From positions 72,994 to 136,993 of the forward strand of contig DATHXC010000011.1 of NCBI GenBank assembly GCA_035459965.1: a DNA stretch of 64,000 nucleotides, read 5' to 3'. The first letter of the stretch is position 1. Every line of letters starts with the position of its first letter. The notes below the pieces were generated by a model. That model had not been told where the DNA came from, did not search any database, and worked only from the letters and a program-made list of their open reading frames with translations. Source of the DNA: DATHXC01 sp035459965 (GTDB lineage: Bacteria > Pseudomonadota > Gammaproteobacteria > Burkholderiales > Methylophilaceae). Position numbers and translations under genes: made by a program. Below are positions 8,857-17,234 of the stretch, in pieces.

Positions 8857-9348
8857 CTAGCCGTTATTTGCTTGGCCGAATTGTGATGCTAGAGTATCTC
8901 CCGAGTCGGGAGCAGCAAAAGCATCTCGAAATGTAAAGGCATGAGCGCTTGGCCCATGCGCTTTAAGGTGCGCCAAGCGCTCAGACGCTTCTAATGCATT
9001 AGGGCGGTGATTCCGCGGAACCCACCACAGGACGGGGTAAGCATCAGACATACGCGCAAACCACTCACGCCGACGGCGCAATATCTCAACGTGCGCAGAA
9101 TGGAAAGCAAAGGCCTGCAGCGCCTCAACACTCTCCCATACCGACATATTCACAATCACATTATCGCCAAACGGGCGGATAGCCGTAGCATCTCCCGCCT
9201 CATCCATCAGTCGCCAGACAAACCCCGGTGATTGTTCTGCGAGACTATTGATACGATCAAGATTAGCAACAAAGTCCGCCAGCCGAGGGGATTCAAGTGG
9301 CTCAAGCAAAGTGGCGATGTTCAACTGGGCTAATTGGTAGTGCGACAT
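8857..9348 (-). CDS. DUF3291 domain protein
   Basis: A 163-residue cytoplasmic protein. It matches the DUF3291 pattern: an N-terminal YQLAQLNIA strand, then NMSVWESVEALQAFAF, HREFL-like HVEILRRRREWF and a conserved tryptophan-rich LWWVP segment. The family has a dimeric ferredoxin-like fold related to antibiotic-biosynthesis monooxygenases, but the reaction is unknown. It is transcribed away from the PAP2 gene. The start is the only ATG before the conserved strand. Confidence 0.8.
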   Translation of the reverse strand: MSHYQLAQLNIATLLEPLESPRLADFVANLDRINSLAEQSPGFVWRLMDEAGDATAIRPFGDNVIVNMSVWESVEALQAFAFHSAHVEILRRRREWFARMSDAYPVLWWVPRNHRPNALEASERLAHLKAHGPSAHAFTFRDAFAAPDSGDTLASQFGQANNG

Positions 9349-9352
9349 TCAA

Positions 9353-9434
9353 GCTCCGTAGTTCGTAGGTTTTACCAGCATCGAGATCAGCTCTCGAACG
9401 ATGTGCTGCGTTCCTTAGCGCATCCTACGCGAGC
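9353..9434. repeat. Nested inverted repeat, possible small palindromic element
   Basis: Arms nest symmetrically: GCTC (9353) with GAGC (9431), CGTAGG (9364-9369) with CCTACG (9424-9429), and TCGAGA (9381-9386) with TCTCGA (9392-9397). The right half carries a further TGCG/CGCA pair. This resembles a decayed palindromic repeat of the kind scattered between bacterial genes. It lies between divergent genes. I cannot see another copy in the window. Confidence 0.35.
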
Positions 9435-9528
9435 TTTAGATGGAGTTGTGACGTCGGAACGGAAAGTTTAAGATAGCCAATCGATGCAGCATTTACTTAA
9501 ATAATTAGCCAGGAAGGAAAGGGAAGCG

Positions 9529-10218
9529 ATGGACTTTCTCGATATTGCGGTCATCCAGTTCGTTAACAGTTTTGCCCGCAAATCCGTCATGTTCGACCGG
9601 ATTGTCCTTGAAATACTTCAGCTAAACAGCCTTAAAATGATGCCGCTGGTCGTCCTGATGGTTTGGCTGTGGTTTTCCAGCGAACAGCATACAACCCGTA
9701 AAGCCGTGTTTTCAGGGTTCTTTGGCGGATTCATCGCATTGGTCATGACACGCATCGTACAAAATCTGGGTTTCCATAGACCACGTCCTGCATTGAGCGG
9801 AAATTTTGATTTTGTGATGCCGGCAGGCGGCTATACCAGCGACTGGAGTTCATTCCCCAGTGATACAGCCGGACTTGCATTCGCAATGGCGCTAGGGATA
9901 TGGCTGGCATCGAGGAAGATAGGTATTGCGGCATTTTTTTGGGCCACCATCATAATTTCATTTCCCAGGCTGTATGGGGGCTTTCATTATTTAAGCGACC
10001 TGATGGCGGGGGCGATTATAGGGATGGCCTGTACCTATCTGTTCTGGCGGCTCCGGAGAGTTTCCGACCCATTATTCAATACAGCACTCAACTTTCAAAA
10101 AAACCACAAACCATGGTTTTATGCGCTTGCATTTATCATGGCATTTCAGACAAGCACTTATTTTGGCGATGTCAGAAAAGCCGGCGAAAAGATCTTACAT
10201 TCCATCGGTGCGAAATAA
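9529..10218 (+). CDS. PAP2 family phosphatase
   Basis: A 229-residue integral membrane protein with about five hydrophobic segments, related to lipid phosphatases such as undecaprenyl pyrophosphate phosphatase. Motif 1 is the RPRP at 84-87. Motif 3 is intact with R147, nucleophile H153 and D157 (RLYGGFHYLSD). Motif 2 reads PSDTA at 110-114, so the histidine normally at the fourth position is Thr113. The RBS is AAGGAAAGGGAAG. It stands alone, so the substrate (lipid phosphate or pyrophosphate) is unknown, and reduced or changed activity is possible. Confidence 0.85.
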   Translation: MDFLDIAVIQFVNSFARKSVMFDRIVLEILQLNSLKMMPLVVLMVWLWFSSEQHTTRKAVFSGFFGGFIALVMTRIVQNLGFHRPRPALSGNFDFVMPAGGYTSDWSSFPSDTAGLAFAMALGIWLASRKIGIAAFFWATIIISFPRLYGGFHYLSDLMAGAIIGMACTYLFWRLRRVSDPLFNTALNFQKNHKPWFYALAFIMAFQTSTYFGDVRKAGEKILHSIGAK

Positions 10219-10610
10219 GCATTTTTTAAGTTTTTCCAGTAGCATCAGGAAAACTAGAGCTTCTGGTATCCAGAAAAAATAGTTGGATATCTCAATAAAA
10301 GCGTTCATTGCTGCCACCCATTCAAAAAAACAAATTTAAATGGTACTAACCAATTATTACGTTAATGTGATGAAGGAATTATAAAGTTGTGCATGGAGTC
10401 TGCCTCCATCAACGTTTGGGGCTATATATCAGTAAAGGAATTATGAATGCCCATGACGCAGACGTGGAGTATCACTATTATGCTGAAAGCTAGGATGTAA
10501 TGTTCACGCTTATATTCTCTGACCTGAGTTATTCCGGCTGTCATTAAAACAACGTGGGTACAAATATTTAGGGGCTGTAGTAGATAAGCCCTGACGTAAT
10601 TCCTACAAAT

Positions 10611-10632
10611 CCGCCCACATAAGGCGGTTTTT
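10611..10632 (+). terminator. Candidate Rho-independent terminator (possible sRNA end)
   Basis: A CCGCC/GGCGG stem (10611-10615, 10623-10627) with a seven-base loop is followed by five Ts. Just upstream, GGGGCT (10571-10576) can pair with AGCCCT (10587-10592). No gene precedes it within 390 bases, so the transcript it ends may be a small RNA. Confidence 0.4.
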
Positions 10633-10873
10633 AAGAAAAGAAACGCTTGCGCTAAGAAGAAATGCAATAAGCAAGTTTACTGAAAAAGCACCCATTGAAG
10701 CCTTTGGGTAACAGTTGATATAGAGACCAACCGAACTCTTTATAATATTGGTGTTATGCAAATAAACATAGTTTTATGATTGTTTTTAATCACTTGAATC
10801 ATTATGCGTTGCCATATAAATTAATGCAGAAAGCGCCAGTAAAATCTGCATTAAAAAATTCCTTATCATCACA

Positions 10874-10902
10874 CTGGCAAAATCCAGAAATTAAGGTAAT
10901 AT
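10874..10902 (+). promoter_or_regulatory. Promoter of the tRNA operon
   Basis: A -35 CTGGCA (10874-10879) and -10 TAATAT (10897-10902) are 17 bases apart, followed by the GC-rich discriminator GGCGGCC that is usual for stable-RNA promoters. The predicted start is about 13 bases before the tRNA-Val gene. Confidence 0.65.
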
Positions 10903-10921
10903 GGCGGCCTTCGTAAGCACC

Positions 10922-10997
10922 GGGTGCTTAGCTCAGTTGGTAGAGCGTCGCCCTTACAAGGCGAATGTCGGCGGTTCGACCCCGTCAGCACCCACCA
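10922..10997 (+). tRNA. tRNA-Val (anticodon UAC)
   Basis: A 76-base cloverleaf. The acceptor stem GGGTGCT pairs with AGCACCC, the D-arm is GCTCAGTTGGTAGAGC, the anticodon loop is CTTACAA giving UAC, the T-arm carries GGTTCGACC, and CCA is encoded. First gene of a two-tRNA operon. Confidence 0.97.
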
Positions 10998-11028
10998 GTT
11001 TTTCGAAGCGCTGTTGATTTGACAGCAT

Positions 11029-11105
11029 GGAGTGGTAGTTCAGTTGGTTAGAATACCGGCCTGTCACGCCGGGGGTCGCGGGTTCGAGTCCCGTCCACTC
11101 CGCCA
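11029..11105 (+). tRNA. tRNA-Asp (anticodon GUC)
   Basis: A 77-base cloverleaf. The acceptor stem GGAGTGG pairs with CCACTCC, the anticodon loop is CTGTCAC giving GUC, the T-loop is GGTTCGAGTCC and CCA is encoded. It follows tRNA-Val by 31 bases and is probably cotranscribed with it. Confidence 0.97.
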
Positions 11106-11110
11106 ATACA

Positions 11111-11146
11111 AAAAGCCCTGCTTGACTTAAGTCAAGCAGGGCTTTT
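11111..11146. terminator. Bidirectional terminator after the tRNAs
   Basis: A perfect 36-base palindrome (16-bp stem, loop TTAA) with an A run on the left and a T run on the right. It separates the tRNA operon from the convergent efflux operon and can serve both. Confidence 0.9.
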
Positions 11147-11170
11147 CAATTTCAATACTTCTAAAGTGCC

Positions 11171-12601
11171 TTAGCCGGGTTGTGCCCAACCGCCACCTAG
11201 CGCACGGATCAGCTGCACGCTGGCGCGTAACTGGCGTGTGTTCAAGTCCAATAAGTCGCGTTGCGTTTGCAGTGCCAGTGCCTGTGAAGTAGCTACTTCC
11301 AGGTAGCTGGCCGCGCCGGCTTTGTAGCGGCTCATGGCGAAATCCAGCGATTGCTGTGCGGCGGCAGATGCCGACTCTTGTGACTCAGCCGCAGCGCGAT
11401 AGTGATTGAGCAAGGCTAGGTTGTCTTCCACCTGCTGGAATGCGCCGATCACCACGCTACGGTAGCGTGCGCCGGATTCATCCAGTGCAGCCTCGGCCTG
11501 GCGTACCTGTGCTTTGCGTTTGCCTGCATCGAACAGGTTCATGAGCAGCGACGGGCCTATCGACCAAAAAGTATTAGGCGCAGCTATCCAGTTGCCCGCA
11601 GTATCGCTCTGGAAGCCGATAATGCCGCTAAGTGTAAGGCTGGGGAAGAACGCAGCGCGTGCTACGCCTATGCTGGCATTGTCCGCCGCTACACGGCGTT
11701 GCGCGGCGGCGATATCCGGCCTGCGTTGCAACAGGCTGGAAGGTACGCCCAGCGGTACTTCCGGCACAGGCATCTCTGCCGCAGTTGGCGCAATGCTGAA
11801 TTGCGAAACCGAAGTGCCGACCAGCGCAGCAATGGCGTGCTCGGTAATTGCACGCTGCGCCAAGGCCTGCTCAACTTGCGATTGTGCGGTGTCATGCTGG
11901 GTCTGTGCACGTGCTACATCCAGCTTGGGCGCAATACCGCCGTCATAGCGCGCTCTGGTGAGGTCCAGGCTTTTCTTGTTGGCGGTGACAGTATCTCTCA
12001 GCAGCGCGATCTGTTTATCCAGCCCACGTAGTACCACGTAGTTTTCCGCCAGTTGTGCCTGCAAGCTCAGGCGGGCTGATTCCAGGTCGGCCCGCGCTGC
12101 TTCTGCACTGGCTTTGCCTGCAGCGACCTGGTTGCTGACGCGCTTCCATAGATCAATCTCATAATCCGCCTGAACGCCTATGGAGTAAGAACTGTATTCG
12201 CTATCGCTATTGGCACTACGCAATGGGCGTCGGTCTGACTGCCGGTTGCGCTGGGCATTGCCGGTGCCTGTCAGGGTTGGGAAGAGGCCAGAACGTAACT
12301 GGTCGCTATAGGCCTGAGCCTGCTTGTAGTTTGCAACAGCCGCTGCCAGGTCGGGATTGTTGGTAATCAACTGCTCTTGCAGTTGATCCAGCTGCGGGTC
12401 ACCAAACAGCTTCCACCAGGGCCCGCGCGATAGCTCATCGGCAGGGCGCGCTGGCATCCACGGTGCGGTTTCCTTATAGTTCTCGGCCACTGGTACTTCT
12501 GGTGATTTCAGTTCTGGCGCAAGCGAGCAGGCACTAAGAATGAGCGCTGATGTCAATGTCAGTGCGAGCGTCGATATTACTTTGGTGTTCAACCGTTTCA
12601 T
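11171..12601 (-). CDS. RND efflux outer-membrane lipoprotein (NodT/OprM family)
   Basis: A 476-residue TolC-like channel that completes a tripartite pump across the outer membrane. The signal peptide ends in the lipobox LSAC with acylated Cys25. Two repeated OEP domains follow, with the SLxSQLAENY-type helix near 185 and a second set near 385-470, and the LPSSLLQRRPDI motif typical of the family appears as VPSSLLQRRPDI. It is the last gene of the operon, and its ATG overlaps the adaptor stop by four bases (ATGA). Confidence 0.94.
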   Translation of the reverse strand: MKRLNTKVISTLALTLTSALILSACSLAPELKSPEVPVAENYKETAPWMPARPADELSRGPWWKLFGDPQLDQLQEQLITNNPDLAAAVANYKQAQAYSDQLRSGLFPTLTGTGNAQRNRQSDRRPLRSANSDSEYSSYSIGVQADYEIDLWKRVSNQVAAGKASAEAARADLESARLSLQAQLAENYVVLRGLDKQIALLRDTVTANKKSLDLTRARYDGGIAPKLDVARAQTQHDTAQSQVEQALAQRAITEHAIAALVGTSVSQFSIAPTAAEMPVPEVPLGVPSSLLQRRPDIAAAQRRVAADNASIGVARAAFFPSLTLSGIIGFQSDTAGNWIAAPNTFWSIGPSLLMNLFDAGKRKAQVRQAEAALDESGARYRSVVIGAFQQVEDNLALLNHYRAAAESQESASAAAQQSLDFAMSRYKAGAASYLEVATSQALALQTQRDLLDLNTRQLRASVQLIRALGGGWAQPG

Positions 12602-13818
12602 TTCTTATCACTCTTGGCGGTTGCTTTAGCATCCTCTTGCTTGCTGCTATTGTCGGCAACGTGCACAACATCGCCATCAGCGATGCCATCTGGCGGGTTC
12701 TCTATCACGCGGTCATCCGCATCCAGCCCTGAATTCAGCTGTATGGTCTTGCCAAGGTCGTGCGCGATGGTAATGGTTTTCACGGTCACTTTATTGTCTG
12801 TACCCACAGTTGCTACGCGCAAGCCGGACTGGTCGAAAATCAACGCGCTGGAAGGCACGCTCAGCAAAGCCTTGTTGCCCGGTAAATCAAAGCTGACATT
12901 GGCAAAGCCGCCGGGCAGCAATTCGCCAGCCGCATTATCGACTGCCAGTTGTACCAGGATAGTGCCGGAGGCTACATCGATAGAGCCGGAGGTTGATTCC
13001 ACTGTGGCGGTGTATGCCTTGCCCGGATGTTCCGGGACTGTGATGTTGGCTTTAGTACCTGCATTAGAGCCGTTGCGGGGCTTGATGCTGGTGACGTAGT
13101 TTTGTGGCACATTCACGTACAGGCGCAATTTGCGTGTATCAGAAACCTCAAACAATGCTGGTCCACTGCCGCCACCTGCATTAATCAGGGCGCCGGTATC
13201 TGTATTCCGGGCTGTCAGCGTACCGTTGAAAGGGGCCACGATGCGGGTAAAGCCTTTAAGGGCGATGATGCGGTCTACGTTGGCCTGCGCCGCCTTTACC
13301 ATGGCCTGCTTGGTAGCGTAGTCACCAGTCTTGTCGTCCACTTCCTGCCTGGAAACCGAGTCGGTCACCAGCATATCCTGCCAGCGTTTGGCGGTGGTCG
13401 CAGCGAGCCCAACATTCGCCTGTGCACTGGCCAGATCGGCACGCGCCTGCAGTAATTGCTGGTCGAGATCTGGCGTTTCAATTTCACCCAGCAACTGGCC
13501 TGCTTTAACAGGCGCGCCTATGTCCACTTTCCAGCTTTTGAGGTAACCGCTGACACGCGCATAGATAGGCGCACGCGCATAAGCCTCAAAGCGGCCTGGC
13601 AACTCCAAGCTGGAGCCATCGCCAGCACCACCGGGTGGATTGACGCTGACGGTAGGTATGGCCTGCTTGTCTGTCCATTCCTTGAGGTTTTTGTTGTTAT
13701 TGGCACGTGTCGTCACCCCGGTGACCACGATGGCGACTGCCACGATCACGGCGACAATGCCGCTGATGCGCAAGGTGCGATTGTTGGCTTGAGGGCGGCC
13801 GGAATGATTAGACGGCAT
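12598..13818 (-). CDS. RND efflux periplasmic adaptor subunit (membrane fusion protein)
   Basis: A 406-residue membrane-fusion protein linking pump to channel. It has an N-terminal cytoplasmic tail, one membrane anchor (about 14-37), a lipoyl/hairpin region with a coiled coil (QLLQARADLASAQANVGLA), beta-barrel and membrane-proximal domains. The frame stays open upstream to 13929, but the ATG at 13818 has GGAGAACTTC before it and matches the family start, so I chose it. It overlaps the end of the pump gene by 11 bases. The C-terminal tail is Lys/Asp-rich. Confidence 0.93.
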   Translation of the reverse strand: MPSNHSGRPQANNRTLRISGIVAVIVAVAIVVTGVTTRANNNKNLKEWTDKQAIPTVSVNPPGGAGDGSSLELPGRFEAYARAPIYARVSGYLKSWKVDIGAPVKAGQLLGEIETPDLDQQLLQARADLASAQANVGLAATTAKRWQDMLVTDSVSRQEVDDKTGDYATKQAMVKAAQANVDRIIALKGFTRIVAPFNGTLTARNTDTGALINAGGGSGPALFEVSDTRKLRLYVNVPQNYVTSIKPRNGSNAGTKANITVPEHPGKAYTATVESTSGSIDVASGTILVQLAVDNAAGELLPGGFANVSFDLPGNKALLSVPSSALIFDQSGLRVATVGTDNKVTVKTITIAHDLGKTIQLNSGLDADDRVIENPPDGIADGDVVHVADNSSKQEDAKATAKSDKK

Positions 13819-16800
13819 GAAGTTCTCCAATTGGATCTGGTGCAGATTGTTTTTTGTAATGCCTGTGTACGATGCTGAACACGACAGGAACGAACATGAG
13901 CGTGGCAATAGTGGCGAATATGAGGCCACCGATCACGGCGCGACCCAGCGGGGCATTCTGCTCGCCGCCTTCGCCTAGGCCAAGTGCCATAGGCAGCATA
14001 CCGATGATCATGGCCAGTGCAGTCATTAATACCGGACGGAAACGCACGAAACCTGCATCCAGCGCTGCAGCAGTAGCATCACCCAACTGCTCCAGGCGCT
14101 CACGTGCAAAGCTGATCACCAGCACGCTATTGGCAGTGGCAACGCCCATACACATGATGGCACCGGTCAGGGCCGGTACGGATAGTGGCGTATAGGTCAC
14201 GAACAGCATCCACACGATACCTGCCAATGCGGCAGGCAATGCGGTAATAATCACGAATGGGTCGCTCCATGACTGGAAGTTGACCACGATTAGCAGGTAG
14301 ATCAGCACGATGGCACCGAGTAGGCCAAACAGCAGGCCGGAGAAGGCACTATCCATGGTCTTGACCTGGCCCAGCAGGGCCACGGTTGCCCCCTTGGGCA
14401 CCTGGTCGGCAGTATCTGCGATGATGCGCTGGATATCCTTGGCCACTGCGCCCAGGTCTCTATCCTGCGTTGCGGCGTTGATCTGTACCATGGCCTGGAT
14501 GTCGTATTGACTCAGCACGGCATTACCGGTGCTCCGTTTGAAGGTGGCGAGTGCGCCCAGTGTTTGCGAGCTATTGCTGCCAGCGCTGCTGATAGGCAGG
14601 TTGGCGAGTGCATTTAAGGTATCCAGCCGATATTGTGGTGTCTGCATGACGATAGGGTAGGACACGCCGTTAGCTGGGTTTAACCAGAATGTGGGCGCGA
14701 CCTGCGAGCTACCGGCAAGATTCACCACCAGACTGTTAGTCACATCTCTTGTGCTGATGCCCACCTCTTGTGAACGTGTGCGATCAACATTGATGTCAAA
14801 CACCGGGTTGGCGCGTGACTGCTGGATACGGGCATCGACTACGCCGGGAATCTGGCGGATTTTGGCCAGTAGCTTATTGGCGTAATCGAAATTATCTGAG
14901 AGCTTGCCGCCTCGAATCTGCAGGTCGATAGGCGCAGGCGAGCCGAAATTCAATATCTGGCTGACGATATCAGCAGGCGGGAACGAGAAGGTAGTGCCCG
15001 GGAACTGACGTGGCAATTCTTCACGCAAGCGGCGCACATATTCTGCGGTCGGTTTGTGGTCTTCCTTGAGCGCGATCTGGATATCGCCATCCTGCGAACC
15101 TATCAGGCCGGTATTGTTGTAGGTCATGTTGATGCCGCTGGTCGGCATGCCGATATTGTCGACGATAGTGGCAATCTCTTCTGCCGGGATAATGCGCTTG
15201 ATGGCCGACTGGATGACCGCAAAGCGCGTAGCGGTTTCTTCCACGCGGGTACCAACGGGTACGCGTACATGCATGAGTATTTGCCCGCCATCTACCGCCG
15301 GGAAGAAGTTACGGCCCAGGAATGGAATCAGCAGGAAAGACAGCATCACCACAACTAGGAAACCCAGCACGAAGATACGGCGATGTGCCACCGCCATTTC
15401 CAGCAAGCCTTTATAACCAGCACGGAAGCGCTCGAAACGCGCTTCGAAACCGCGCTGGAAATGCACCAGCGGATTGCGGGTTGGAGTCAGTGTTGTGCCA
15501 TCCTCATCGGTATGTGGAGCATGAGGAAGGAGCAGGTAGTTGGCCATGGTCGGCACCAGGGTACGCGACAGGATAAATGAGCTCACCATGGCGAACATTA
15601 CCGCCTCGGCCATCGGCACGAACAGGAAGCGTGACACGCCCTCAAGGAAGAACATCGGCACGAACACGATGCAGATACATAGCAGCGACACAAATGCTGG
15701 TGTGACGATCTGCGCTGCACCGTCGAGGATGGATTGCTCAACCTGCTTGCCTTGTTCCAAGTGCCAGTTGATGTTCTCGATAGTCACCGTGGCGTCATCC
15801 ACCAGTATGCCCACTGCCAGTGCCAGGCCGCCAAGGGTCATGATATTGAGGGTTTCACCGATGGCTGATAAGCCCATGATAGCGCCCAGGATGGACAGCG
15901 GAATGGACACGGCAATAATCACCGTAGAGCGCCAGCTACCTAGGAACAGCAAAATCATCAGGCTGGTGAGCACCGCCGCCAATACACCTTCAAACGCCAC
16001 CCCGGTGATGGCGGCGCGTACAAATACTGACTGGTCATTGATGGGCGCAACCACCAGGTTGTCTGGCAGGCTGGATTTGATTTCCGCCAGTTTGTCTTTC
16101 ACCCCAGAGACAATTGAAAGCGTCGAGGTAGCACCGTTCTTGAGTACTGACATGAGTACCGAGCGACCACCATCGACGTGCACGATATTGCTTTGCGGCG
16201 GGTTGCCGTCGCGCACATGCGCTACATCGCGCACATACACGGTCGCGCCATTCACGACTTTTACCGGCAGGTTGCCAAGGTCTTCAATCGCTGCTGCCGA
16301 GTTGTTGAGATGCAGGGTGTATTCGAAGCTCCCTATCTTCTGCGTACCTACCGGAATAATCAGGTTATGCGCAGCCAATGCATTGGCAACGTCTTGTGCC
16401 GATAATCCGCGCGCCTGTATCGCTGATGGGTCAAGGTCGATCTGCACCTGTCGGGTTTTGCCGCCAAACGGGAAAGGCACGGCAGCGCCCGGCACCGTCA
16501 CCAGGCGGGTACGAATGACGTTCAGGCCGAGATCAGCAAGATTCTGCTCAGTCAGGCCTTTGCCGGAAAGTGCGATCTGCAGTATAGGCACGGTGGAAGC
16601 ACTGTAATTCAGGATAAGCGGGGGAGTGGTGCCCGTCGGCATCTGGCGTGTAACCGCCTGCGATACAGCTGTCACCTGCGCATTGGCGGTAGCGATATTT
16701 ACACCAGGCTGGAAGAAAATCTTGACGATGCCAAAACCGGTATAAGAATTGGCTTCAATATGCTCAATATCGTTGACGGTGGTAGTCAGCACGCGCTCAT

Positions 16801-17002
16801 AGAGTGTGGTGATGCGGCCTGCCATTTCGTCTGGTGGCAAGCCAGTGTATTGCCAGACCACGGCAATCACCGGTATCTTGATTTGGGGGAAGATATCCAC
16901 CGGGGTGCGTAACGCCGCCAATGTGCCGACAATCAGCATCAGTAGCGCCATGACCACAAAGGTATATGGCCGCTTTAGAGCAATACTAACTACATTGAAC
17001 AT
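13808..17002 (-). CDS. RND efflux permease (HAE1 type)
   Basis: A 1064-residue, 12-helix inner-membrane pump driven by the proton gradient. It has the typical start (ALKRPYTFVVMALLMLI), two large periplasmic loops and the paired aspartates of helix 4 (VGILVDDATVTIENI) that carry protons. Length and sequence match the HAE1 family whose members export drugs, dyes or fatty acids; the substrate is not deducible. It is the first gene of the efflux operon and divergent from the LysR gene at 17235. Confidence 0.95.
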   Translation of the reverse strand: MFNVVSIALKRPYTFVVMALLMLIVGTLAALRTPVDIFPQIKIPVIAVVWQYTGLPPDEMAGRITTLYERVLTTTVNDIEHIEANSYTGFGIVKIFFQPGVNIATANAQVTAVSQAVTRQMPTGTTPPLILNYSASTVPILQIALSGKGLTEQNLADLGLNVIRTRLVTVPGAAVPFPFGGKTRQVQIDLDPSAIQARGLSAQDVANALAAHNLIIPVGTQKIGSFEYTLHLNNSAAAIEDLGNLPVKVVNGATVYVRDVAHVRDGNPPQSNIVHVDGGRSVLMSVLKNGATSTLSIVSGVKDKLAEIKSSLPDNLVVAPINDQSVFVRAAITGVAFEGVLAAVLTSLMILLFLGSWRSTVIIAVSIPLSILGAIMGLSAIGETLNIMTLGGLALAVGILVDDATVTIENINWHLEQGKQVEQSILDGAAQIVTPAFVSLLCICIVFVPMFFLEGVSRFLFVPMAEAVMFAMVSSFILSRTLVPTMANYLLLPHAPHTDEDGTTLTPTRNPLVHFQRGFEARFERFRAGYKGLLEMAVAHRRIFVLGFLVVVMLSFLLIPFLGRNFFPAVDGGQILMHVRVPVGTRVEETATRFAVIQSAIKRIIPAEEIATIVDNIGMPTSGINMTYNNTGLIGSQDGDIQIALKEDHKPTAEYVRRLREELPRQFPGTTFSFPPADIVSQILNFGSPAPIDLQIRGGKLSDNFDYANKLLAKIRQIPGVVDARIQQSRANPVFDINVDRTRSQEVGISTRDVTNSLVVNLAGSSQVAPTFWLNPANGVSYPIVMQTPQYRLDTLNALANLPISSAGSNSSQTLGALATFKRSTGNAVLSQYDIQAMVQINAATQDRDLGAVAKDIQRIIADTADQVPKGATVALLGQVKTMDSAFSGLLFGLLGAIVLIYLLIVVNFQSWSDPFVIITALPAALAGIVWMLFVTYTPLSVPALTGAIMCMGVATANSVLVISFARERLEQLGDATAAALDAGFVRFRPVLMTALAMIIGMLPMALGLGEGGEQNAPLGRAVIGGLIFATIATLMFVPVVFSIVHRHYKKQSAPDPIGELHAV

Positions 17003-17123
17003 AAAATTGAATCCAGCAATATTCAGTCATACAACACCGATTGAGCCGTGGCTTGCAGCTGGCAGGGTGGCGGAAAAGTGGTGCCAAATACCTAGCCTGA
17101 TTTAGGCGTAAGTTTGGCCTATG

Positions 17124-17139
17124 GCATGATGCATCATGC
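17124..17139. promoter_or_regulatory. Perfect 16-bp palindrome, candidate operator
   Basis: GCATGATGCATCATGC is fully self-complementary and lies in the 232-base gap between the divergent efflux operon and the LysR gene. Its position fits a regulator binding site, although LysR sites are usually interrupted dyads, so another repressor could be the binder. Confidence 0.45.
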
Positions 17140-17234
17140 GATCATCGGGTACAATTCCCTATATATTCACAGTAGATGTGAAAAAATGCGCAAAACTAAT
17201 TAATTTAACATTAACGCCAGATTGTGAAAATTTG

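Larger units (their letters stand above)
10219..10921. other. AT-rich gap ahead of the tRNAs; no protein gene supported
   Basis: About 700 bases with lower GC than the neighbouring genes. Small hairpins occur at 10261-10275 and 10393-10409 (ATGGAG/CTCCAT), then a structured stretch at 10570-10632 ending in a terminator-like hairpin. A TATAAT hexamer at 10741-10746 has only a poorly spaced -35 (TTGATA). The last part carries the tRNA promoter. An 81-codon minus-strand frame (10422-10667) has no ribosome-binding site or recognisable sequence. Confidence 0.5.

Noticed and set aside
10422..10667. An 81-codon minus-strand open frame in the tRNA gap with a hydrophobic stretch
   Set aside because: No ribosome-binding site, no recognisable family, AT-rich and overlapping the terminator-like structure; most likely chance.
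10715..10746. TTGATA/TATAAT promoter in the tRNA gap
   Set aside because: The spacing is 20 bases, too long for a confident call, and the tRNA promoter at 10874-10902 is better.
10922..11105. tRNA genes as an integration site
   Set aside because: Both tRNAs are complete, no repeated tRNA 3' end was seen downstream and no integrase is adjacent.
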